Shown one piece after another: positions 11,320 through 22,671 of a DNA stretch of 64,000 nucleotides. Source of the stretch: Bisporella sp. PMI_857 (Eukaryota; Ascomycota; Leotiomycetes; Helotiales; Helotiaceae); the NCBI GenBank assembly GCA_021307315.1, contig JAJSPD010000002.1, positions 248,001 to 312,000 on the forward strand. The letters run 5' to 3'. A program made the translations under genes and the position numbers. Within the stretch, counting starts at the first letter, position 1, and the number at the start of each line of letters is the position of its first letter. The notes under the pieces were generated by a model that did not search any database, was not told the origin of the DNA, and worked only from the letters and a program-made list of their open reading frames with translations.

Positions 11320-14300
11320 ATGGCATACTTGGCTCCAATACATCGGCCAAGCAGCATCCGCCATGCCTTAAAACTGAATCTGCTGGACGCAGAGGATGAG
11401 TGCCTTGTACTAGCGTAAGTGCTATATGTGGAAATGCTCCATATGCGCTAACGCATACATAGGAAAGCTAACCGGGTGGAAATATGGAAGCTATCAGAAG
11501 AAGGGTTGGTTATGGTCCATTCAAAAGCCATTCATGGACGCGTTTCGATGCTCGAAAAGATACGTCCATTTGGTGCTACGACCGACCACCTCTTCATAGG
11601 CACGGCAAGGTTCCAATACTTTACAGTGGTATGGAACCCAGATACACGGCAGCTGGATACTGTTCATTCATTTGTGGATGTGGCAGAAAAGTACATACAA
11701 GACTCCCAGAGTCGGGACAGATGTCTGATTGATCCAACAGGCAAGGTTTTGGCCATGGAGCTGTATCAGGGAATACTGAACCTCGTCAAGGTGGTCAAAC
11801 CTAGGAAAGGAAATACCAGCTATCTAGACACACCCGAGCAGGTACGAATCACAGAGTTGAAGGTGAAGGCGAGCGCATTTCTCTATACAGAGAGTAAGCG
11901 GCCAAAATTAGCGATACTCTACGATGCGGGGAAGAAATATCCAGATCTGCGGCTAGTCACGTACAGGGTACTAGACGACAAGTCACAGTACTCGTCCTTT
12001 GATCCGATTAAAGACCGTGAAAATGAACTAGCCGGGCTTGACGTTGGAGCTTCTCATTTAATCCCGGTGTCCAAGGGTGAAATTGAGCAAAAGAGGTACA
12101 TAGTCAGAAACGCAACAGCAGCAAAGGCTCAACTTGGGGGTGTTGTTGTCGTTGGGGAGACTATGATGACCTATATGGACGAGGAAAGTAAAGCTGTGGT
12201 CGAACATACTCTCAACGAGGCGAATATATGGGTTGCTTGGGAAAAGTACAACGATCTGAACTATTTGTTAGCGGACCGATATGCTCGCCTATATCTGTTG
12301 ACTATCAATGTTGACGGAGCAGTGGTTACGGGTATGGATATCAAACTAATAGGAAAGACTACTAAAGCAACAGTCTTGGTCCACATGGGACAGGGTCTTC
12401 TTTTCATTGCTTCTCATGAAGGGGACTCACAGGTTGTACGGCTAAACATTGAATCAGAAGAACCAAGTATACAAATCATACAGACAATGGCAAATGTTGC
12501 TCCTATTCTGGATTTCACCGTCATGGATATGGGAGGTCGAGATGGTGAAGCCCAAGTCAATGAGTACTCTTCAGGTCAAGCACGTCTAGTCACTGGCAGT
12601 GGAGGCTGGTCCGAGGGTAGCCTGCGGAGCGTTCGAAGTGGTGTCGGGTTGGAGGCAGTTGGCATCCTTGCTGATATGGAGGATGTCAGAGGAGTGTTTG
12701 CACTTCGCTCGAACGATCCTCGAGTAGATGATACTTTGGTTATCTCATTATCTGTGGAGACTCGTGTCTTTCTGTTCGATTCCCAAGGAGAGATTGAAGA
12801 GGTTGATAGCTTCAGAGGCTTCCAGCTTGATGCTCAAACTCTGCTTGCGATCAACCTACCAAATGATTTGATGTTACAAGTTACGACCAATAGAGCCATA
12901 CTTTCTAGCTCTCAAGGCGTTCATGCAAGGTGGACACCACCGGGACAATATCCGATCATCACAGGGGCATCTGCAAACGATAAGTATCTTCTGCTGTCCG
13001 CTAATGGAATCGTACTTGCAACATTGAGTCTTGACCTCGGCCCGAAGAAAGAATTGCTCTTTAAAGCAATTGCAAAGCATGATTTAGAGGACGATCAAGT
13101 CGCGTGTGTATATGTTCCTAAGGGAATAGCCAATGTTGGAGTGGTTGGATTCTGGAAGTCTGGAACTATCTCCATTCTTGACCTCACCACCCTTACCATA
13201 CTCCACTCTGAAGATCTCAGAAGAGCGGAAGATAAAGCATCAATCCCGCGAAACATAGCTCTAACACAGATACTACCGGAAGAAACTTCTGGCCCTACCC
13301 TGTTCGTTGCTATGGAGGACGGGACTGTGTTGACATTTAACGTCGATAAAGAAGATTTCTCTCTTTCAGGGAGAAAGAGTATAGTTCTTGGAAGCCAGCA
13401 AGCTCAATTAGAAGTACTACCACGAAAAAATGGCCTGTTCAATGTGTTTGCAACATGCGAACATCCAAGTTTAATATATGGATCTGAAGGCAGGATTGTT
13501 TACTCTGCCGTGACGGCAGAAGATGCAGTACATGTGTGTTCGTTCGACAGCAAAGCCTACCCAAATTCCATTGTTGTGGCTACGGCAGAAAATATTACAC
13601 TTTCCCAAATCGATACAGAGAGGAGGACGCATGTTAGCACATTACCAATGGGAGAGACAGTAAGAAGAATAGCTTATTCCACGAATGAAAGAGCATTTGG
13701 CATTGGATGTATGCGTTTAGATGTAGAGGATGGACAAGAGATAGTGAAGAGTACATTTAGGCTGGTGGAAGAGATCATGTTCGGAGAGATTGGCCAGCCG
13801 TTTGCCTTGGATGTTTCGCGAGGAGAGTTGATCGAGTGTATCATTCGCACAGAGTTACCAACAGCCTATGGGGACAACCTACCCGCGGAAAGGTTCCTCG
13901 TTGGTACTAGCTATCTCGAAGACGATGAACCTGTGCCATCTCCAACACCAAAACAAAAAGGACGGATACTGGTTTTTGGCATAGATGATGAGAGAAGCCC
14001 ATATTTAGTCATGAGCTATGAATTGAAGGGAGCTTGTAGGTGCTTGGCCATGATGGATGACAAAATAGTAGCAGCCCTGGTGAAAACAGTCGTTGTGTAC
14101 AGATATGAGGAGACGACGGCAAGATCAGCTACGTTTTCTAAACTAGCAACTTACAGAACTTCGACCAACCCTATCTCTATGGATGTAACTGGTGACATCA
14201 TTGCTGTGGGAGATATGATGAAGTAAGTAACAACGATTCATTGTGTCCGAATGATTGCATTTCAAATGTGACTAACTTCACCAGATCCTTATCGCTAGTA

Positions 14301-14897
14301 CAGTTCATCCCAGGAAAAGACGGTCTACCAGACAAACTTGAAGAAGTAGCTAGGCACATGCAAGCTCTGTGGTCCACCGCCGTAGTCAATATCGAGCCGG
14401 ATACATATCTCGAGTCTGACCATCACGGAAATCTAGTAGTCCTACACCGCAACAGAGAAGGGATAACCATCGAGGACCGTAAACGGCTCGAAGTAACCAG
14501 CACCCTCAACCTCGGCGAGATGACTAACAAGATTGTCCCATTGAACATTGCCGCAGCCCCCAATGCAATAGTTATCCCCCAGGCATTTATCGCTACAACA
14601 GAAGGCTCCATCTACCTCTTCGCCACCATCGCAAACGCATCTCAAAGCCTGCTCATGAACCTCCAGACCAGGATGAGTGTTATCGTGCGGACGCTGGGCG
14701 ATATAGAATTCAATCGGTATCGCAGCTTTAAGATCCCTACTGAAGAACACGAGGAGCCGTTCCGGTTTGTAGATGGTGAGTTGATTGAGCGGTTTTTAGA
14801 TGTGGACGAAGAGGTGCAGGAGGAAATTTGTAGGGGTTTGGGACCAAGTGTAGAGGATGTGAGAAATCTGGTTGAGGAGCTGAAAAGGCTGCACTAG
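11320..14897 (+). CDS. DNA damage-binding protein 1 (DDB1) homologue, Cul4 ligase adaptor
   Basis: Exons 11320-11414, 11463-14222 and 14285-14897 give 1155 aa, close to the usual DDB1 length of about 1140. The N-terminus MAYLAPIHRPSSIRHAL and the block ANRVEIWKLSEEGL match the Mms1-N/first beta-propeller. Further blocks are LFIGTARFQYFTVVWNP, DRCLIDPTGKVL and, in the C-terminal CPSF_A region, RILVFGID, YELKGACRCLAMMDDKIV, and the ending GLGPSVEDVRNLVEELKRLH. DDB1 links Cul4 to WD40 substrate receptors in nuclear ubiquitin ligases for DNA repair. In Neurospora its homologue DIM-8 also serves the complex that directs histone H3K9 methylation. The fission-yeast Rik1 paralogue has the same fold, but overall match and length favour DDB1. 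Confidence 0.92.
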
Positions 14898-15115
14898 CTG
14901 CCTCCTCAGTATAGCCAACATTGAAGCATGATATAGTAGACCTTGCACTTCTGGCGTTTGGAAGATCGAACCTGTTAGAGCTGGGATCCATGCATGAATT
15001 ACGGCGTCAGGATGATCATGAAAATGCTATAAGCTGGGTTATGTAGCAACGAGCAAGCATACATTAGAATTTCAGAAATTTCAGAAGAGTGCCTTGTGGA
15101 TGCTATTCGATTCGT

Positions 15116-16413
15116 CTACTTGCTAATCGCAGATTCACCACCAAGGTACCTAAATACAACCGAGAAGTCCTTACCCTTGCAATCCTCCTGCTGCTCAGCG
15201 CTCTCATAAACCTCCCTCGCCCGGTCTCCGAGCTCGAGCCGTGCTCCCGCTTCACCCGCAGCTTGGATTGCAAGATTAAGATCCTTCCTCATCAAGGAGA
15301 TTCCAAATCCCCCGTTATAATCTCTACTAGCTGGGGCGCCCTCTACAACACCCTTCACAGGGTTATTAATTTCGCTCGGCCAGCATCTGCCCGTGCTGAT
15401 ATTGATCAGATTACCCAACACCTTAGGTTCAAGTCCGCCTCTGATGCCCAGGTTCATGGCTTCGGCAGTGGCGATGTTGTTGATCGCGAGTAAGTAGTTG
15501 TTTGCTAGTTTTCCAGCAAGACCTGCACCCTGGGGACCACAGTGCAGAACCCGCTTCCCCATCTTCAACAGGATGGGTTCGATACGCGACACAAGCGCCT
15601 CTGGGGCTCCGAGCATAAATGTCAGAGTCCCTGCGGTGGCTCCAACTACGCCGCCGCTCATTGGCGCATCAACAAACCGTCCTTGTTGGAGGGTGTGAAC
15701 GTGGTCGGCGACTGCCCTCGATGAGGCGGGGTCGATGGTTGAGCAGTCGATGAAGAGACGTTCTGGGCTGGAGACCGCTTCTGTTGAAAGGGGAGAAGGG
15801 GTTAGAATTTGACCGAATACTGCTTTGACGTGGGCGGGTTCTGGTAGACATGAGATTACTATTTCCTGATACTCCTGTTAGTGGCTGGTTACAAATCTGG
15901 AAGGGAGCATTTGTAGGCATTGCGAAGGAAAATCAGAGGATTGGCTTTGCTGATAAATTTTAGAATCATGAGAAGATCACCCAAGACGGATGATCCCAAC
16001 TTAGATCATTAATGGACAAACTCATCATATGAAACGTATGTTAAGGCAAGACAGAGAAAAACGTACTGAGTTCTCAGCAGCTTCTCGCACACTTGATGCG
16101 AGCTCCACAACAGCTCCCGCAGATAATGCCTTTGTCTCTCTGACGAACTTCTCGGCGGACACAGTGTTGATGTCATATACATGGAGGGTATCTGTAGAAG
16201 CCAGCTTTGCCTGTAGGTTCCTCGCCATGTTATAGCCTGTAATTTTGTCAGCGATTGGAACAATTGGTTGGACTATATGTGCTTACCCATTTGACCAAGC
16301 CCAATGAATCCATATTGTGCTTGTCTTCCAAGGGACGATGAGAAAGTCCTACGTTGACCAGTGATTCTAAGGCTCCGTGCCATAGACGCTGATATTCTAG
16401 CATTCACCCTCAT
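15116..16413 (-). CDS. 3-hydroxyisobutyrate dehydrogenase, mitochondrial
   Basis: Minus-strand exons 16413-16287, 16236-16067 and 15865-15116 give 348 aa. The N-terminus is basic and Ser/Arg-rich, like a mitochondrial presequence. Next come the NAD-binding motif GFIGLGQMG (about residues 37-45), the substrate motif FVDAPMSGG, and GKLANNYLLAINNIATAEAM with the catalytic Lys of the beta-hydroxyacid dehydrogenase family. The C-terminus KDLNLAIQAAGEAGARLELG is typical. It oxidises 3-hydroxyisobutyrate to methylmalonate semialdehyde in valine breakdown. The second intron (15866-16066) is about 200 bases, longer than the others here, but joining across it restores ENS-EIVISCLPEP in phase. It converges on the DDB1 gene. 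Confidence 0.9.
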
Positions 16414-16964
16414 TTTGCTCGCACTGTGGTTGTTGTAGACAGAAAATGCAAAGCTGTTGCGTGTTGGGCGGGTTAGAGCTTGAATGTGGAGAGAGCTACT
16501 CTACTCCCGTGGGGAAGCGATGCGAAGCAGCCGAGACCGAAGATGGCCGGATCAACATCGGTTTATCACCTAGGATTGCTCCATCGACCCGCAAAAAAGT
16601 CAAGGTCGTCTCCAATGAGATGGCATAACGAGGACTATGGAGCAATTAGTCGCTGCACATATTAGTATGGTATAACAATAGTTCATAGCGATGGCAGTGT
16701 ATGTTGGATCATGAAGATAGTGATAGTGATGATGGTAATGTAGTGGAAGGGAAGAGCTTTGCAAAAAAAACAACCCTAAAATTAAGCGACGTTCATCCGG
16801 CACGTGTAAGCTTGCCTAAAAGGGGTAGCTTTGAATGGCGCTATTGGAACCATTATGCACATGTAGTGGCTAGGGAATCACTTCTTGTGGATTGACCGCA
16901 TGAAGGGGTATCTCTCTATTATCCATTATCAGTCTAAACATTATTTACATCTTTCAAAGATTGG
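16414..16964. other. Intergenic region between two minus-strand genes
   Basis: About 550 bases with no recognisable gene. It should hold the promoter of the dehydrogenase gene and the 3'UTR of the GNAT gene. Confidence 0.35.
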
Positions 16965-17717
16965 TCAATCCCTAGATCCAGAGCCTCCAGCCACTGCATC
17001 TAACGCTCTAGCAGCCTGCCTTTCCGTCTTTCTAAATCCTCCATTGAACATTTCTGGAAGAATCATCTTGCTGTTTGCGTGTTGAGCTGCAAAGCCGATT
17101 TCTGCCGAGTTCCCCAGCCTGTCTCTCGTCAATTTAACGGTATGTTCAAGCAAATCCCTGCCGATACCAGTTCCTCGATATCTCAGCTTAGTGGTCCATG
17201 CCCTGACCACTCCTTTCCCACCTGTCTTTCCTTTCTTCGCCTTCCTCCGCTGAGGGGAATAGTTGCCATTCCTCTCTAAACGCAGGACCAAGGCCCCGAT
17301 AATATCATCTCCATATCGAGACCCAATTATGATGTCGTCCTCACCATCCTCGTTCTGAACGAAACTCCAGCTCACCTCCTCGGCTGCAGAAATATATCCA
17401 GCAGTAAGGGATCGGACACCGACGAGGCAAGCCATGGTGAGCCCGGCAAAAGTTGTGAGTAGGACGCCAAGATCGTCACTGCTCTTGTATAGGTATCGGT
17501 GTGTGATGGCAAGCAGACAGGAGTAGGCGGCAAGCGTGATGGGATGGAAGATGACAGCACGTGAAGCCAATTGCCGTTGCTGTGCAACGGAGTCTGCGAC
17601 CAGCTTCAAAGCAGATGCTCTGTCCGACTCAGTTGTCAAAACATCTGTTGTAAGAGCAGGTATTGCATCGAGAGGATTCGCCGCAACAGGCGGAATTTCA
17701 TCGTCTAGAGACATCAT
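16965..17717 (-). CDS. Membrane-associated GNAT N-acetyltransferase
   Basis: A single open frame on the minus strand. The first in-frame ATG is at 17717 (starts MMSLDDEIPPVA), giving 250 aa. The frame stays open about 140 bases upstream without an ATG, so a short upstream exon spliced to an acceptor near 17850 is possible. A hydrophobic pair (ITLAAYSCLLAITH and GVLLTTFAGLTMACLVG, about residues 60-105) suggests membrane attachment. The acetyl-CoA pyrophosphate-binding motif of GNAT enzymes appears as RYRGTGIGRDLLEH (R/Q-x-x-G-x-G/A type), after a Lys-rich insert. The substrate cannot be told from the sequence. Family call is fair; 5' end uncertain. Confidence 0.75.
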   Translation of the reverse strand: MMSLDDEIPPVAANPLDAIPALTTDVLTTESDRASALKLVADSVAQQRQLASRAVIFHPITLAAYSCLLAITHRYLYKSSDDLGVLLTTFAGLTMACLVGVRSLTAGYISAAEEVSWSFVQNEDGEDDIIIGSRYGDDIIGALVLRLERNGNYSPQRRKAKKGKTGGKGVVRAWTTKLRYRGTGIGRDLLEHTVKLTRDRLGNSAEIGFAAQHANSKMILPEMFNGGFRKTERQAARALDAVAGGSGSRD

Positions 17718-20255
17718 GTATGCGAGAGACGAAGGAGGCAACGGCGGAAGGGTTTGCGAGCTTAATGGGTCAAGGAGGGGGGTCGAAGTTGTCGAGTTCA
17801 GAGTGGAGGGCGGTAGCACTAGATTGGCTCGTAGAAAGGTGAAGAAAGCTATTGCAGATTAGTAGGCGTTTCGATCCAGTCCGAGATAGATGTGCCATTT
17901 GCTATTGTGAAAAACTTGACAAAATTACCTTGAAAAACTCAATGATCTCTCAACAATCAAAAGAAATGATTTGATGTTCGAGTGCAGGGCTGCAAACCCT
18001 AGGCGAAGTTCTCTGGAAACAAGAATTTTCTTTTGTTTACATCTAACAAGGCACTAATGGAATGGAGAGAGGAGAAGGAGCCATATGAAAGAACGGAGAT
18101 TCAGGAATTCATTAGGACTAGAATTGAATTCGACTAACCAGCACTGGTCTTTAATCCCGGGACCGCATTCAAAGTCCGATCCACCACGGTGTTGTTATAA
18201 GCCAAATTGGACAAATCCAGCTCTTTGATGGGTAAATGATGAATATATTGTCTAGCCATTCTTGGCAATCCAATGCGGCTCAACCGCCTGTTTTATTGGC
18301 AAACGAAAAGACACCAGGGAAGAAAAAGTCGTCCAAGTTTTATTACCGCCGCAGTAGTTCATTAATGATTTATTTTTCACCACCACAAAGGCCGGGCGGG
18401 CGCGGGAAGCAGCGAGTTTCTTATATTACGAGGATGGATTGCGAATCGATGCCCCACGTGTTTTAATTGGCCCACTGTGAGCAGCTTATCGAAAGCCACC
18501 AACAGTCTGGTTCACAAGATAAGCAAAGCCCCCGAGGTCCCAGCGACAACAGTAGCCGTAGTAGCAGGTCAGGGAGGGGAGACCGGGAGATATGGGGAAG
18601 ATAGCGCGATAGGCTCAGGTCTCAGGGGTTGTGAGCTCAGGCTTGGGGACTCTGGCTTACTGTAGGCTTACTGTAGGCTTAGGCTTTGGGCTTAGGCTCA
18701 GGCTCGACAAGGGCGGAGGGCAGACAACCATCACCACCAACCACCATACACACTCATACCCCGCCGAGCAACGCTAACTCAGCAAAGTTTGCATCACCAC
18801 GTTTCGAAACATGCAAATCAATCTGTATGAAACCTGATCTTCTCTCTCTCCGAAACCATGACTAATTCTTCCTCCTTCTCCTGCTTCTCCTCCTCCTGTT
18901 CCTCTTCTGTTTCTTCTATTCCCCCATAACATTTGAACTGGACCCTTACTTGGTTCATCTCACACGTACCAAAAGGTGCAGTATCCCAACATCGTGTGAT
19001 ATGAGTCGGTGATTCAGCCACTATCTTTTCCACGATTTCAAAGGGAGAGCTCGCGATCTGGACTCACCACTCAAAACTTGACGTCAACGCCTCTCCCGCT
19101 TGCGCCGCCTGCACCAGTCTGCATCCCCGACCTCTTAGAGCGCCCTCTTACTCTTTATCTTGCTCACACCGGTCGCAAGCCTGGTTTCGCCCATGATCGC
19201 CTGATACATTCTCGCACATTGGTGCTCCTAAGCTAGCACATCCCTCCAGTCGATCCAGTCTTGCACCATATGGTGTTGATCTTATTTCCCATTACTACAA
19301 GCCACCTTTCTCTCTGATAATTGTTGTAGTATGGTCGCTTGCTTTCTGCTTCTGGTTCGAATCAGTCTAAATAACGGCTGAATGTCATGCGACTTACCCT
19401 CTCTATTACGTGCTGCAGTATAACTGAGATGCATAGTAGTTCCCCAATGCTATTGGTCGTCTAAACCTGCCTATCAAGGCATAACGGTGAGAAGATGTCG
19501 GCATCTTGCCTTGACCTCACGTAGTCGGCTCGGTCGTACAAAAGCGCTCTGATTTGACCATTTTCTCTTATCATCGATATATGCGCGATTGCCACTGGAA
19601 CACCACACTCAACAGCGGGAATCATGCTATACGATTACTCTTTGTGTATGGCTGTGTGTATTACCTACGTTCGTATGGCATCCATGCCGATATTCTCTCA
19701 TGCATTATCGTCCACGTTCCAAACTCAAAATTCATATTCCTTGGAGTTCATCCCCGACATCTGAGGTCATGTGCTCAAGTACCTGAGATCATGTGCAAGT
19801 CACTACAGAGGAAGCTGAAGCAATATGCTCATCACTGCCTCCATAAGTGTCACCAAGATGAAAGCCGAGACACTGCTTTACCGAAGTCTACCGTTGCTCT
19901 AGATTCAGTTTCGTTGCACTCCTTTCTTGTAGGGAGTGAACGCCAATTTCCGTAGCACTTTTCAAACTGAGTAGTAGAGCATTGAGTTGATCATCTATAT
20001 ATCAAATCAAATGCCTAGGAGTAACAAGCTTAGAAGTGGTGGTGAAGTGTGGCTTAATATGAGTATTCGAGAGTGGGGAAGAGCTAAAAGATAGACTTTG
20101 GAAATGTTTACCCGTTGAATACCAGCTTCCCCAGATACACTAAAATATACCCTGCTTCACACTCAACACATTCGGCAGCTACGGCAGCTACGGCACAAAA
20201 CTTGAGTTTAACTGCACCGCGTCTTCATTTACGTTTTCCTGGTCGTTTGGATAAT
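17718..20255. other. 2.5 kb intergenic region with low-complexity tracts
   Basis: No gene recognised. It contains possible 5' coding sequence of the GNAT gene (to about 17855), a tandem GGCTTACTGTA/GGCTTAGG repeat near 18650-18705, and a CT-rich tract at about 18838-18930. A 133-codon open frame at 19554-19955 has no domain and is not called. The last few hundred bases should contain the promoter of the Zn2Cys6 gene. Confidence 0.4.
18652..18706. repeat. Imperfect tandem repeat of GGCTTA-type units
   Basis: GGCTTACTGTA occurs twice in a row, followed by GGCTTAGGCTTTGGGCTTAGGCTCAGGCT. This is simple imperfect tandem repetition with no coding potential. Confidence 0.7.
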
Positions 20256-22506
20256 ATGTCGGCAAAGCGCAAGCTTCGGGAGATCATAGCTGATGAGCGG
20301 AACGATGAGTTGATGGAGGAACCCAAGAAAGCCTCCGCTAAAAGCTATCCGCGGCGGAGGACTGCGGTTGCTGTAAGATTCCCATCCTTCTTCCTTGTTG
20401 CGCCCGTTCTGATAGCATATAGTGCGAGGTTTGTCGTGTGAGGAAAACAAGATGTGATGCTGGAAAGCCATCTTGTGGGTTCTGTACCGATATTGGTGTT
20501 GAGTGTGTATACAGACTACCAAATGATTGGGACCGGTAAGTTTTGAAAAGTAAGTGCTCCGTAGTATAATCACGTGCTGATATTATATTCCGCTAGAGGA
20601 AGAGCTAGATCTCCATTTGAGGCGTTAGAACGCCTAGAAAGAAGACTCGGTACTCTGGAAGAGAAAGTGGACTTGGCTTCCGCCAAAGATGACAGCGCTA
20701 TTGCAACACACCCATCTCCGTTCAGCCACCTATCTCAGCATAGTCAGGCCATATTTTCCACCTCCCCAACATCGAATACAGAAATTCAGCAGCAGCGTGC
20801 AGCTTATCTTCACCGGGCGTCTTTTACATCATCTTCACACCCTCTTCCAGAATTCTCCTTTCGTCAAACTAGGGGAGAAGCTGCTGTGGCTAGGCCCAAC
20901 TTATTAGCCTTTGCATGTCCACCATTCATCAATGCAAACAGCTGGGATGATACAGAAGAGTTCTATGACGACGAGATAGCGGCTAATGAACAGCTTCAAG
21001 AGCGTATGCAGGCTATTTTACTTCAACCATTAGATCTGTCAAGAAAAACAACTCGTTATCTTCAGCAAAGCTTTGTGAGTAATTTTTTACGATGGATGCC
21101 AATATGCGACTTGCAGGACTGCTTGAATCATGTCAATCAAGCTTACGGTTGTAACTTTGATTCTGCCAATTTGTCGAGTTGCTTCTCCTTGTTGATTTTC
21201 GCAGTGGGAGCTGTTTCAGATGGTCACATCGGTGAAGAATTGCCGGGACTGGATTATTTTGCTCAGGCCAATAAAATGCTGGAAAGAATGTGTATTATGA
21301 CGAGAAGCCTGCTTGCATTACAGTGTCGAGTAATTCAGGCGTGCTATTATCATTTTTCAATCCGCTCGGTACAGGCCTGGAATGTCATCGGTCAAGCCTC
21401 GAGAGATTGTATGGTGAGTCACATGTGGCATTTCAGGTGGAAATCCGGCTCCTCATATATTCTGGTATTATATTTATCGTATTTACTTGTAGCTAATTTC
21501 TTTCAGCATCTGCTATCATCAAGCCTACCAAGGAAACTAGACGAGGATGACAAAGAAATCTTACATCGCGTCTTTTGGGCTTGCTCCATCCTTCTCCAGT
21601 GAGTGGTCAGTGACCTCTATCACTCTAACACTTCTAACCAGTCACAAGCGAACTTGAGGCCACCATTAAGATGCATCCAATTGGTCTTCGCCACTTCCAC
21701 GACCTGGTACCACTTCCTTTATCACGAAATCGTGAAGAGGACCTGTATTATTTCCTTGCCCAAGCAAGCCTTCGGAAGCTCCTGATGGAGACTCTAGATG
21801 TTGTTGGACATCAGCGTACCTCCCCAACATCCAATAACCCTATGCAATACTGACTTAGAAAAAGGGGGCCAGGTAATCTATGCACCGGTCGTAACAGCCG
21901 AGCTTCAACACCAAAGTAAAGAGTGGTATAATCACTTACCACCATCTTTGAAGTTTCCAATAGATGCTAGCCCATTATTTGACCCTAGAAAAGCGTATTT
22001 ACGAATCCAATATATTGGAATATTTATAGTGATTGGCTGGCCTTCAATACTTCAAGTCCTAGAACTTGGTGCGACATGGGACGAAGGCTCAGAGTTATCC
22101 CCTGTGCAGGAACAAGCACAGCAATGTTTAGCAAGCTGTACGCTGATGATAGCAGCAGCAGAAGAAGCTCTGAGCCGAAGGAATATGGGTTCTCAGCTAA
22201 CACTGTGGGCGTGGGTAACATATTGGATATGCGTCAGCCTCTGAAAATACTAATTCTATCTATAGAACCTATGTATCGCTTACGGTTGGTCTCTTAACTT
22301 ATAAAGCAGGCGAACTCTCTTTTGCCCCAGAAACCAGAGAGCATTATCATATTCAGAACGCCTACGAGATTTTGAAATCGTGGGACCATCTACCTGTTAT
22401 TAGTCGAGGATTGCAAAGGGCGAAGAACATGATGCTCAATGCTGGGATTCCGATTGACAGTAGCATCAGCCATTCGGATGAATCTGATATCAGTTTTAAC
22501 ATATAG
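20256..22506 (+). CDS. Zn2Cys6 fungal-specific transcription factor
   Basis: Seven exons: 20256-20372, 20423-20535, 20597-21413, 21507-21598, 21649-21815, 21859-22210, 22266-22506; about 632 aa. The second exon encodes a full binuclear zinc cluster, CEVCRVRKTRCDAGKPSCGF with two more cysteines, spacing C-x2-C-x6-C-x6-C-x2-C-x6-C (residues 40-67). A short leucine/charged coiled coil follows (ALERLERRLGTLEEKV). The middle region and the ending LTLWATYVSLTVGLLTYKAG fit the fungal transcription factor regulatory domain. The acceptor at 21648 and the donor at 21816 were picked to keep phase and are less sure. An in-frame upstream ATG exists at 20115. It faces the HET gene tail-to-tail and may control the metabolic genes downstream; that is only context. 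Confidence 0.85.
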
Positions 22507-22671
22507 TCCCGGCTGATTTACGCCCAACTGAAGCATGCACAAAAAGCTTGTGGAAAATATCAACGGGGTTGCATGGCTCGGACGAGCAATGGGCCGTGTT
22601 ATCATACTACAGATGCGATTTCAGTAACTAATACGGAAGAGGGTGCCAATTCTCTGTTGCTTGAAGGCCAT

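Noticed and set aside
11538..11543. ACGCGT site
   Set aside because: It lies inside the DDB1 coding exon, so I treat it as chance.
17820..17925. Upstream ATG (near 17897, minus strand) as start for the GNAT gene
   Set aside because: It reads through in a different frame from the acetyltransferase; no in-phase splice was found.
19351..19385. TTCGAATC motif that looks like a tRNA T loop
   Set aside because: The flanking bases do not make a five-pair T stem, and no acceptor or anticodon arm can be folded.
19554..19955. 133-codon plus-strand open frame
   Set aside because: No domain, irregular composition (many His, Cys, Arg) and no splice or neighbour support; length alone is not enough.
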